Below are positions 5,017 to 11,324 of a DNA stretch of 11,324 nt, in pieces. The DNA lies in assembly GCA_919902095.1 (NCBI GenBank), contig CAKKQL010000032.1, positions 1 through 11,324 on the forward strand, in the 5' to 3' direction. The notes under the pieces are model-generated. The model did no database searches, was not told the DNA's origin, and was given only the letters and a program-made list of their open reading frames with translations. A program made the position numbers and the translations under genes. Position 1 is the stretch's first letter. Each line of letters starts with the position of its first letter. This DNA comes from Acidiferrobacterales bacterium. Its GTDB lineage: Bacteria; Pseudomonadota; Gammaproteobacteria; Acidiferrobacterales; Sulfurifustaceae.

Positions 5017-7743
5017 TTAATCCGTCTCGATTGTGGTTACGTCCAGCCTGACCAGGTCCAACAACTCCCGGTCGCCCATTTCGGTGATCAGCCGCGGCAC
5101 GCCGCCCTCCAGGATATCGCCCGCCAGCTGCGACTTTTCCTGGATCATGGCGTCGATCTTTTCCTCGATTGTGCCCCGGCAGACGAACTTGTGCACCATG
5201 ACGTTGCGTTTCTGCCCGATGCGGAAGGCGCGGTCGGTGGCCTGGTTCTCGACGGCCGGGTTCCACCAGCGGTCGAAATGGATGACGTGAGTCGCGGCGG
5301 TCAGGTTGAGGCCGGTGCCGCCGGCCCTCAGCGACAGCACGAAGAACGGTGGGCCGTCCTCGCGCTGGAAATCCTCCACCAGCTTCCGGCGCTTCTTGAC
5401 ATCGACCTGGCCGTGCAGCACCAGACCTGGATACCCGAACACGGTCTTGAGAAAGGCCGCCACGGGCTCGGTCATTTCGCGGAACTGGGTGAACACCAAT
5501 GTCTTTTCCTGGCGCGCGGCGATCTCCTCGCACAGTTCGCGCAGACGATCGAACTTTCCGCTGGCCGTCGGCGCATAGTCGCCGGTACCCAACCACTGGG
5601 CCGGGTGGTTGCAGATCTGCTTGAAGCGCAGGATAAACGCGAGGATCACACCGCGGCGCTCGATGCCGTCCTTGCCGGTAAGCGCCTCACCTAGCTCGCG
5701 CACCGAGCGTTCATACAGCGCGGCCTGTGTTTTCGTGAGATGACAGAACGCGTGCATCTCGGTCTTATCGGGCAGGTCGGCGATGATGGATTTGTCGGTC
5801 TTCAGGCGCCGTAGGATGTACGGGCCGATGAGCCGGCGCAGCGGGGCGTATTGCTCACGGTCGCGCCCCTCCAGCCGTTTGATGAAATCGCCGAACTCCT
5901 TCACCGACCCCAGCAGCCCCGGGCAGAGGAAGTCGAAGATCGACCAAAGGTCGGTGAGGCGGTTCTCGACCGGCGTACCGGTAAGCGCGATGCGTGAGCG
6001 GGCCTTGAGCCGCTTGACCGTGCGCGTCTGGCGCGCGCTCGGATTCTTGATCGCCTGCGCCTCGTCCAGCACCACCAGGCCCCAATCCACGGTCGTGAGC
6101 CATTCCTGACGCGCGAGCATGCCGTAGGTGGTGAGCACCACGTCGGTGTTTTCAAGGTTGGCGCCGGGATCGTCCGCGGTCTTCAGATCCTCGACCCTGG
6201 CCTGCGAGGGGTGCGCGAAGCGTATCGTCAGGCTCGGGGCAAACCGCTCCAGCTCGGATTTCCAGTTCGCCAGCAGCGAGGCCGGCAATACCAACAAGGC
6301 CGGGGCGGTTGCTTCCTTTTTCGCGCGTTTCTGAACAAGCAGGAGCGCGATGACCTGGACGGTTTTGCCGAGGCCCATGTCGTCCGCCAGGCACGCGCCG
6401 AGACCGAGTTGCGACAGGAATCGCAACCAATTTACGCCCGTTTCCTGGTAAGGGCGCAGCGTCGCGCGCAGCGTCTTGCCGGGTAGCGCGGCCGGCAAGG
6501 CGTCGGGTTCGCGCAGCGCCCGCAGCCGCTCCCCGAGCCAGGCACCGGCATGTACTTCGGACCAGGCGTCGCGGTCGGCATCGAACGGTCCCGCCGGATC
6601 CGACCCCAGGGGCGCCCCGGCCAGCAATCGCATCCCCTGAAGAAAAGAGATGCCGTCGTCTTCCGCCTCCCGCGCGACTTTTTTCCAGTGCTCAAGGGTC
6701 CTGGATAGCTTGTCGCGGTCCACCTCCACCCAGCGACCTTTGAGGAATACCAGACCGTCAGTGCCGGCGAGGATGGAGCGCCATTCATCTTCTGTCAGCG
6801 TCTCGCCCGCCAGGCTGAGCTGCACCTTGAAATCGAGCATGGATGCGGCGTTGAAACGGGATTGCTTCACCTCGCCGATCGAAACCCCCACCCGCAGGCG
6901 CGGCGGGCGTTTCGTCCACCAGTCCGGCATGCGTACCAGCAGCCCGCACTCTTCGAGGGGCGTTGCATCGTTGAGAAATCGGTACGCCTCGTCCGGCGTC
7001 CAGCGCAGCGGATGGAAGACCTCGCCGGTCTCGACCAGCGCCTTCACCCACGCGCAGCGTTCACCGGCGCGTTGCACGGGCGTGAGGAGATTCACGAGCG
7101 CCTGCTTATTCCCCGTCCCGGCGTATTCCTCCAGGGCCTTGCCCAGCGGCTGGTACTGTACACGCCGGCCATCGAGCAGTTTCGGCGCATAGGTCGCAAG
7201 AAATGCGAATGGGTATTGCGGATCGCGCTTGTTCTCCGCCAAGTGAAAGCAAACCCGGCCCACCCGGCGCCACAACGGGCCGCGCCCGTGCAGCCATTCC
7301 GTGAGACCGCCCTTGCAGTCGGCGATCTCGCGGCGGGCGTATTCATCCAGGGCCGCCCACAACTGCTCCAGTGTTTCAGCACGCAGGTATTCCCCGCCGC
7401 GCATGGGCGGTGCGGCCGCGGCCATCTCGGCCAGCTCCGCGCGTGGCGGTGGCAGCGGGTCTTGCAGATTCTCCGACGACTCGGGGATGTGACACAGCGC
7501 GGTCAGATAGTGCTCGGCCAATCGCCGCCAGTAGAGGAAGACCGCCGGCAGTTCCGCCTCGTGGTCGAGGGCGGCGAGTCGCACCAAACCCGCGGCGGAG
7601 GATTCTGCAAACGCCCGGAGCAGCGAATTCGTCAGCGCTTCCGGCAAGGCCGGCGCATCGGGTACATCGGCCGCAGCCAAGACCAGATGGCCGGCTGGTG
7701 TCAGAACAAGACCGTAGCAGGACGGCTCTTCTCTTACGCCCAT
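5017..7743 (-). CDS. SNF2-family DEAD/DEAH-box helicase
   Basis: This is a 908-residue protein. Residues 1 to ~400 are the helicase-associated N-terminal region found in bacterial SNF2 proteins (roughly 250-390 resembles the SNF2 helicase-associated domain; LVRMPDWWTKRPPRLRVGVS is a typical line). The ATPase core has the Q-motif-like LRPYQETGVNWL, Walker A DDMGLGKT at 454-461, motif II DEAQ at 560-563 and motif III LTGTPVENR. The second RecA lobe has LSLRAGGTGLNL at 803-814, FDRWWNP at 823-829 and the arginine-finger motif VENQATDRAFRIGQ at 831-844. It should be an ATP-driven dsDNA translocase that remodels protein-DNA or transcription complexes, as RapA does. It is first in a two-gene operon with the SWIM protein. 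Upstream, a 9-codon ORF with a much better ribosome site ends 13 bases before the ATG. Confidence 0.95.
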   Translation of the reverse strand: MGVREEPSCYGLVLTPAGHLVLAAADVPDAPALPEALTNSLLRAFAESSAAGLVRLAALDHEAELPAVFLYWRRLAEHYLTALCHIPESSENLQDPLPPPRAELAEMAAAAPPMRGGEYLRAETLEQLWAALDEYARREIADCKGGLTEWLHGRGPLWRRVGRVCFHLAENKRDPQYPFAFLATYAPKLLDGRRVQYQPLGKALEEYAGTGNKQALVNLLTPVQRAGERCAWVKALVETGEVFHPLRWTPDEAYRFLNDATPLEECGLLVRMPDWWTKRPPRLRVGVSIGEVKQSRFNAASMLDFKVQLSLAGETLTEDEWRSILAGTDGLVFLKGRWVEVDRDKLSRTLEHWKKVAREAEDDGISFLQGMRLLAGAPLGSDPAGPFDADRDAWSEVHAGAWLGERLRALREPDALPAALPGKTLRATLRPYQETGVNWLRFLSQLGLGACLADDMGLGKTVQVIALLLVQKRAKKEATAPALLVLPASLLANWKSELERFAPSLTIRFAHPSQARVEDLKTADDPGANLENTDVVLTTYGMLARQEWLTTVDWGLVVLDEAQAIKNPSARQTRTVKRLKARSRIALTGTPVENRLTDLWSIFDFLCPGLLGSVKEFGDFIKRLEGRDREQYAPLRRLIGPYILRRLKTDKSIIADLPDKTEMHAFCHLTKTQAALYERSVRELGEALTGKDGIERRGVILAFILRFKQICNHPAQWLGTGDYAPTASGKFDRLRELCEEIAARQEKTLVFTQFREMTEPVAAFLKTVFGYPGLVLHGQVDVKKRRKLVEDFQREDGPPFFVLSLRAGGTGLNLTAATHVIHFDRWWNPAVENQATDRAFRIGQKRNVMVHKFVCRGTIEEKIDAMIQEKSQLAGDILEGGVPRLITEMGDRELLDLVRLDVTTIETD

Positions 7744-8049
7744 TCGGTTACCGCGCTCAAGCCAGTAAATTGTGCATGTTTTTCATTCCTCTGCCTCCGG
7801 GTTGGGGCGCGGGGAGATTAATCGCTATTTCCCCCTCCGCACGCATGTCGAAGTATTCCACACCGGGGAACGGATCGACGACTATCTATAGGCACCCAGT
7901 GGTGCCCCAACGTTGTTGAAAACGCCTAATGCGCGATCGTAAATGGTTGATTCTTTTAGGTACCGATTCGTACATGCGGTTGAAGTCGGTAACACCTTGA
8001 CGTGGTCTCAATGCCGCGCCAAACAATAGTTATGTACGATGAACAACGG
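7744..8049. other. Gene-free 306-bp gap with a small hairpin and a possible leader
   Basis: No convincing protein or RNA gene was found. GGCACC (7891-7896), CAGT, GGTGCC (7901-7906) is a perfect 6-bp inverted repeat, but without a T tract. On the minus strand a short frame ending at 7757 (IVVDPFPGVEYFDM...) has no family I recognise. The gap lies between yoeB and the SNF2 gene, which run in the same direction, so it must hold the SNF2 promoter; I cannot place it. Confidence 0.5.
7757..7786 (-). other. Possible 9-codon leader ORF before the SNF2 gene
   Basis: ATG at 7784-7786 is preceded by GGAGG with a 7-base spacer, the best ribosome site in the area, and encodes MKNMHNLLA then TGA at 7757-7759. 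The SNF2 start follows 13 bases later in another frame and has no strong Shine-Dalgarno. This allows translation by reinitiation, but a chance ORF of this size is equally possible. Confidence 0.25.
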
Positions 8050-8310
8050 CTATCTGCGGTAATGATAGCGGCAGGAAATAACGTGAATTTGCCCGCCGGT
8101 CACCTGGTAGACCAAGCGGTGCTCCTCGGTGATGCGCCGCGACCAGCAGCCGGCAAGTTCGTGGCGCAACGGTTCGGGTTTGCCGATGCCGCGGAACGGA
8201 TCCGACTCGATCGCCTTCACCAGGCGGTTGATGCGGGTGAAGACGGGCCGATTTTCACCGCGCCAGCGCAGGTAATCCGCCCACGCCTCGTCGGCCCAAC
8301 GAGCCTTCAC
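8050..8310 (-). CDS. yoeB: YoeB/Txe-family mRNA interferase toxin
   Basis: This is an 86-residue RelE-superfamily ribosome-dependent endoribonuclease. It aligns residue for residue with E. coli YoeB: WADEAWADYL near the N-terminus, GKPEPLRHELAGCWSRRITEEHRLVY in the core, and CRYHY at the end. The catalytic residues known for YoeB are all present at the expected numbers: E46, R65, H83 and Y84. It is therefore predicted active, cleaving mRNA in the ribosomal A site when the antitoxin is degraded. The start is GTG (8308-8310), which overlaps the antitoxin stop in a GTGA arrangement, so its translation is coupled to yefM. This arrangement keeps toxin below antitoxin. Confidence 0.95.
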   Translation of the reverse strand: MKARWADEAWADYLRWRGENRPVFTRINRLVKAIESDPFRGIGKPEPLRHELAGCWSRRITEEHRLVYQVTGGQIHVISCRYHYRR

Positions 8311-8558
8311 TTCAGGAGCTTGCGCCGGCGCGTTTTACGCGCCTCGACCTGGGCGAGGCCGCGGCGCACGTGCGCGGCATTGGCCGGATTGCGCAGCAGA
8401 TAGGCGGTTTCCTCCAGCGATTCGTATTCCGCGAGGGCGAGCAGCACCGCGGGTGCGCCCTTGCGACGGGTAATCACCACCGGCTCTCGGTCCTCGTTCA
8501 CCTGATCGAGCGTGCGCGCGAGGTTGCCGCGCAGCGCGGTATACGAGACGGTTTTCAT
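8307..8558 (-). CDS. yefM: YefM/Phd-family antitoxin
   Basis: This is the antitoxin partner of YoeB, a Phd/YefM DNA-binding protein with a disordered, toxin-wrapping C-terminus. Recognisable text is MKTVSYTALRGNLARTLDQV, PVVITRRKG, VLLALAEYESLEETAYLL and NPANA, all standard YefM. I chose the second ATG (8556-8558): it gives 83 residues, the E. coli length, and places AGAGAGA about 6 bases upstream, while the first ATG (8562-8564) would have the purine tract immediately against it. YefM binds the operator just upstream and represses the operon, with YoeB as co-repressor. The C-terminus is strikingly basic (RKTRRRKLLK), unlike the more acidic tail of the E. coli protein. Confidence 0.93.
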   Translation of the reverse strand: MKTVSYTALRGNLARTLDQVNEDREPVVITRRKGAPAVLLALAEYESLEETAYLLRNPANAAHVRRGLAQVEARKTRRRKLLK

Positions 8559-8570
8559 GAGCATTCTCTC

Positions 8571-8589
8571 TGTACGGATAACCTGTACA
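8571..8589 (-). promoter_or_regulatory. YefM-YoeB operator, two TGTAC(A/G) boxes
   Basis: TGTACG (8571-8576) and TGTACA (8584-8589) are centred 13 bp apart. TGTACA is the core of the two palindromes bound by YefM-YoeB in E. coli. The boxes lie between the predicted promoter and the yefM start, suited to repression. Confidence 0.7.
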
Positions 8590-8591
8590 GC

Positions 8592-8600
8592 ATTATATCA
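8592..8600 (-). promoter_or_regulatory. Extended -10 promoter of yefM-yoeB
   Basis: The minus strand reads TGATATAAT, a consensus -10 (TATAAT, 8592-8597) with an upstream TG extension. No good -35 is present at 16-18 bases, consistent with an extended -10 promoter. The start point would fall near 8585, inside the operator. Confidence 0.7.
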
Positions 8601-8628
8601 GAATGTCATTCGCGTATCCTTGCCCATC

Positions 8629-8656
8629 AAAACAAAGGGCCGGCTTGCGCCGGCCC
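8629..8656 (-). terminator. Rho-independent terminator of hppA
   Basis: GGGCCGGC (8637-8644), loop TTGC, GCCGGCCC (8649-8656). On the minus strand TTTGTTTT follows. The 20-base hairpin is identical to copy 1 at 2073-2092. It separates hppA from the yefM promoter. Confidence 0.92.
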
Positions 8657-8657
8657 C

Positions 8658-8692
8658 GAACTCGTACCTCGTATCTTGTCCCTTGTCCCTTG
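8658..8692. repeat. Degenerate heptad repeat NNNCTYG x5 in hppA 3' region
   Basis: Five consecutive 7-bp units read GAACTCG, TACCTCG, TATCTTG, TCCCTTG and TCCCTTG. They fill the space between the hppA stop and terminator. Copy 1 has a similar heptad array at the same place. Confidence 0.7.
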
Positions 8693-8696
8693 AGTT

Positions 8697-10733
8697 TTAC
8701 AGCAGCGGCACGATCAGCAGCGCCACGATGTTGATGATCTTGATCAGCGGGTTGATCGCCGGGCCGGCGGTGTCCTTGTAGGGGTCGCCGACGGTGTCGC
8801 CGGTCACGGCCGCCTTGTGCGCGTCCGAGCCCTTGCCGCCGTGGTGGCCTTCCTCGATGTATTTCTTGGCGTTGTCCCAGGCGCCGCCGCCGGTGGTCAT
8901 CGAAATCGCGACGAAGATGCCGGTCACGATCGAACCCATGAGCACGCCGCCGAGCGCCTTGATCCCGGCACCCGGACCCATGAGGACATTCACCACCACG
9001 ACCACCACGATCGGTACCAGCACCGGCAGCAGCGAGGGGATGATCATCTCGCGGATCGCCGCCTTGGTGAGCATGTCGACGCAGGTGCCGTATTCGGGCT
9101 TGCCCTTGCCGGTCATGATGCCCTTGATCTGTTTGAACTGTCGGCGCACCTCGACCACCACCGCACCGGCGGCGCGGCCCACGGCTTCCATCGCCATGGC
9201 GCCGAACAGGTACGGCACCAGACCGCCGATGAACAGGCCGATGATAACCGCCGGGTCGGAGAGTGAGAAGGTGACCAGCTTGCCGGCGGCTTCCAGCGCG
9301 TGCGTGTAGTCGGCGAACAACACCAGCGCCGCCAGACCGGCGGAGCCGATGGCATAGCCCTTGGTCACGGCCTTGGTGGTGTTACCGACGGCGTCGAGCG
9401 GATCGGTGATTTTGCGGATCTTGCTCGGCAGGTTGGCCATCTCGGCGATACCGCCGGCGTTGTCGGTGATCGGGCCGTAGGCGTCGAGCGCGACAATGAT
9501 GCCGGTCATGGAGAGCATGGCGGTGGCCGCCACGGCAATGCCGTAGATACCGGCAAGCGTGAACGCGCCATAGATACCGAGGCAGATCACCAGTACCGGC
9601 AACGCCGTTGACTTCATGGACACGCCCAGACCGGCGATGACGTTGGTGCCGTGACCGGTGGTGGAGGCCTGTGCGATGTGCCGTACCGGGCCGTACTCGG
9701 TGGCGGTGTAATACTCGGTGATTATGACGAGTGCCGCCGTCACGCCCAGGCCGATCAGTGCCGTGAAGAACAGGTTCTGCACGCTGTGGAAGCCGTTGCC
9801 GGCCATCATCATGTCCGTGACATACCAGAAGGCGACCGCCGAGATCGCGCCGGCCACGAGCAGGCCGCGGTACAGGGCGTTCATGATCTTGCCGCCCTTG
9901 ATGGCCCACACGAAGAACGTGCCGACGATCGAGGCCAGGATGGAAACGCCGCCGAGCACCAGCGGGTAGAGGATGGCGTTGCCGAAGCCCTTGAGCATCA
10001 GGCCGCCGAGCAGCATGGTGGCGATGATGGTCACGGCGTAGGTCTCGAACAGGTCCGCGGCCATGCCGGCGCAGTCGCCGACGTTGTCGCCGACGTTGTC
10101 GGCGATCACCGCCGGGTTGCGCGGGTCATCCTCGGGGATGCCGGCTTCGATTTTGCCGACGAGGTCGGCGCCGACGTCCGCACCCTTGGTGAAGATGCCG
10201 CCGCCGAGACGCGCGAAGATCGAGATCAGCGAGCCACCGAAGGCCAGACCGATCAGCGGCTTCACCGGATCGGTGCCGGGCAGGTAGTACTGGAGCGCGG
10301 CGTAGTAACCGGCCACGCCCGCCAGTCCCAGGCCCACGACCAGCATGCCGGTGATGGCGCCGCCACGGAACGCGATCTTGAGCGCCGCATTCAGTCCATC
10401 GCGCGCCGCTTCGGCGGTGCGCACGTTGGCGCGCACCGAGATGTTCATGCCGATGTAGCCGGTCATGCCGGAGAGCAGTGCACCGATCGCAAAACCGATG
10501 GCGGTCAGGCTATCGAGCGCGAAGTAAATCACCACAAACAGAATGACGCCGACCATGCCGATGGTGGTGTACTGGCGATTGAGGTAGGCGGAGGCGCCTT
10601 CCTGGATGGCGGCCGCGATTTCCTGCATGCGTGCGTTACCGGCGGGTTTGGCAAGAATCCAGCGATAGGAAAAAAAGCCGTACACGATTGCCAGACCGGC
10701 ACACAGAAATACAAACAACAGGCTGTTAGACAT
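8697..10733 (-). CDS. hppA: Membrane-bound proton-translocating pyrophosphatase, K+-independent type
   Basis: This is a 678-residue integral membrane protein with about 16 predicted hydrophobic helices that couples pyrophosphate hydrolysis to proton export. Catalytic loops are intact: [14 protein letters not shown] (from K183, with D186 and D190), [12 protein letters not shown] (212-223), DNAGG in the middle, and [12 protein letters not shown] near the C-terminus. The motif [10 protein letters not shown] has lysine at 454 and threonine at 457. In this family that pair marks the K+-independent, H+-pumping class, whereas alanine and glycine mark K+-dependent pumps. The start ATG is preceded by GAGAGGAG, an excellent ribosome site. 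A heptad repeat and a strong terminator follow. Two scraps of its 3' end lie 4.9 and 6.5 kb downstream. It probably recycles pyrophosphate from biosynthesis to save energy. Confidence 0.97.
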   Translation of the reverse strand: MSNSLLFVFLCAGLAIVYGFFSYRWILAKPAGNARMQEIAAAIQEGASAYLNRQYTTIGMVGVILFVVIYFALDSLTAIGFAIGALLSGMTGYIGMNISVRANVRTAEAARDGLNAALKIAFRGGAITGMLVVGLGLAGVAGYYAALQYYLPGTDPVKPLIGLAFGGSLISIFARLGGGIFTKGADVGADLVGKIEAGIPEDDPRNPAVIADNVGDNVGDCAGMAADLFETYAVTIIATMLLGGLMLKGFGNAILYPLVLGGVSILASIVGTFFVWAIKGGKIMNALYRGLLVAGAISAVAFWYVTDMMMAGNGFHSVQNLFFTALIGLGVTAALVIITEYYTATEYGPVRHIAQASTTGHGTNVIAGLGVSMKSTALPVLVICLGIYGAFTLAGIYGIAVAATAMLSMTGIIVALDAYGPITDNAGGIAEMANLPSKIRKITDPLDAVGNTTKAVTKGYAIGSAGLAALVLFADYTHALEAAGKLVTFSLSDPAVIIGLFIGGLVPYLFGAMAMEAVGRAAGAVVVEVRRQFKQIKGIMTGKGKPEYGTCVDMLTKAAIREMIIPSLLPVLVPIVVVVVVNVLMGPGAGIKALGGVLMGSIVTGIFVAISMTTGGGAWDNAKKYIEEGHHGGKGSDAHKAAVTGDTVGDPYKDTAGPAINPLIKIINIVALLIVPLL

Positions 10734-10836
10734 GGAAGCTCCTCTCAGTGTGTAGCACCCGGGCGGCTCGTTTGTCGGCCGTCCACGCGCAAGAAAAACC
10801 TATTCGTTGGTTACTGCTCTCTAATAATAATCACCG

Positions 10837-11061
10837 CTATTCTTTCTTTTGCGGCTTGATGGCGAGTCCGCCGTCAAAATGCGTGCCTGGCTCGAAACCG
10901 AACACCCGGTCGAGCTGACATTCACGAATCATACGATCCACGGCGGCTTGTCCGTGTTCCCGGTTCACTTCGGACAAAATCAGTTTCGCCGAGTTACCAT
11001 TGTAGAAACCGCCGAATCCGGCCTGCACCAGCAACATCTCGCGTGCCTTATCGAGCGTCAT
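10837..11061 (-). CDS. Small conserved-looking protein of unknown function
   Basis: This is a 74-residue protein beginning MTLDKAREMLLVQAGFGGFY and containing NREHGQAAVDRMIRECQLD and VFGFEPGTHF. The pattern of two amphipathic helices around a glycine-rich turn looks like a conserved small protein, but I do not know a function. The start is well supported: GGGAGG lies about 7 bases upstream, and the ATG overlaps the stop of the preceding ORF as ATGA. It lies about 100 bp upstream of hppA on the same strand and could be co-transcribed with it. There is no signal peptide, cysteine motif or membrane helix. Confidence 0.7.
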   Translation of the reverse strand: MTLDKAREMLLVQAGFGGFYNGNSAKLILSEVNREHGQAAVDRMIRECQLDRVFGFEPGTHFDGGLAIKPQKKE

Positions 11062-11309
11062 TCACGGCCTCCCGGCAACTGCTCCTGGCGTTGCTCTACC
11101 TCCTGCATCCATGCAGTCGCGGCATCCTCCCCGTAATGGCACAAAGTCGCAAAGGGAAAGTTTTTTATCTTCTGATTAGTTTTCTTTGCGCCCACGGGGA
11201 TTGCCCATGGAGTCAGCGGTTTAGCACCCAGTGCCCGAGGCGAATGCGCTTTCGGCAATGGGCGCAGACAGCCGCAGCAAATGTAGCCCTGCTTCGCTCG
11301 TCTTGTCAT
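11058..11309 (-). CDS. Possible 83-residue hypothetical protein
   Basis: The frame overlaps the next gene by ATGA, which suggests coupled translation and supports at least its 3' part. The C-terminal half (FPFATLCHYGEDAATAWMQE, then VEQRQEQLPGGRE) looks protein-like. The N-terminal half has a CCGC cluster and proline-rich text, and its ATG lacks a Shine-Dalgarno; an in-frame stop directly precedes it, so the gene cannot extend further upstream. A later start such as the GTG before GAKKTNQ is possible. I recognise no family. Confidence 0.4.
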   Translation of the reverse strand: MTRRAKQGYICCGCLRPLPKAHSPRALGAKPLTPWAIPVGAKKTNQKIKNFPFATLCHYGEDAATAWMQEVEQRQEQLPGGRE

Positions 11310-11324
11310 TTATAAACGCTGTTT

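Noticed and set aside
3971..5596. 541-codon open frame on the minus strand
   Set aside because: It overlaps the SWIM and SNF2 genes in another frame; its arginine/glycine/proline-rich text has no motif, whereas the overlapping frames carry clear domains. It is typical of GC-rich shadow frames.
4771..5694. 307-codon open frame antisense to the SWIM and SNF2 genes
   Set aside because: A shadow of two well-supported genes, with no family features of its own.
6862..7821. 319-codon open frame antisense to the SNF2 N-terminal region
   Set aside because: A shadow frame lacking motifs; the minus-strand reading has the conserved helicase-associated region.
7891..7906. GGCACC/GGTGCC hairpin as a terminator
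   Set aside because: The stem is only 6 bp and no T tract follows on either strand.
9651..10859. 402-codon open frame antisense to hppA
   Set aside because: Its histidine/aspartate/valine-rich repetitive text mirrors the hppA codons; there is no ribosome site or recognisable domain.

Overview
The window looks like chromosomal DNA from a GC-rich proteobacterium, most likely gamma- or betaproteobacterial. This rests on the style of biotin synthase, the YfcE-type phosphoesterase, the YefM-YoeB pair and the K+-independent membrane pyrophosphatase. The lineage call is inference from protein character only. No rRNA, tRNA, CRISPR array, integrase or transposase is visible.

Layout: 1-809 is a housekeeping edge, with the 3' end of bioB meeting a metallophosphoesterase tail to tail. 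From 823 to 8636 the content is accessory: a dispersed 9-bp tandem repeat, an orphan AbrB-type antitoxin, an HNH endonuclease, a pseudogene scrap of hppA carrying two palindromic insertions, an AAA/DUF4143 ATPase with an elaborate palindromic leader, a second hppA scrap joined to a V-type ATPase subunit I remnant, a SWIM zinc-finger plus SNF2 helicase operon, and a yefM-yoeB toxin-antitoxin operon. From 8637 to 11309 the content looks core again: an intact hppA with its terminator and, upstream on the same strand, two small ORFs joined by an ATGA overlap.

The main observation is that the 3' end of hppA plus its GGGCCGGC/GCCGGCCC terminator occurs three times in the same orientation (about 2073-2420, 3723-3797 and 8637-8840). 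The copies punctuate the accessory block, so different defence-, conflict- or selfish-type genes sit in the intervals between them. This suggests that the DNA downstream of hppA is a recurrent site of insertion or duplication. No recombinase is present to prove a mechanism.

Working units: SNF2 and SWIM are 3 bp apart and almost certainly act together on nucleic acid. YefM-YoeB is an autoregulated toxin-antitoxin operon with operator and promoter visible. HppA pumps protons using pyrophosphate. I found no clear case of a wholly new multi-gene system. The AAA/DUF4143 gene with its GAGTAA palindromes and the hppA-tail repeats are the parts least explained by standard annotation.
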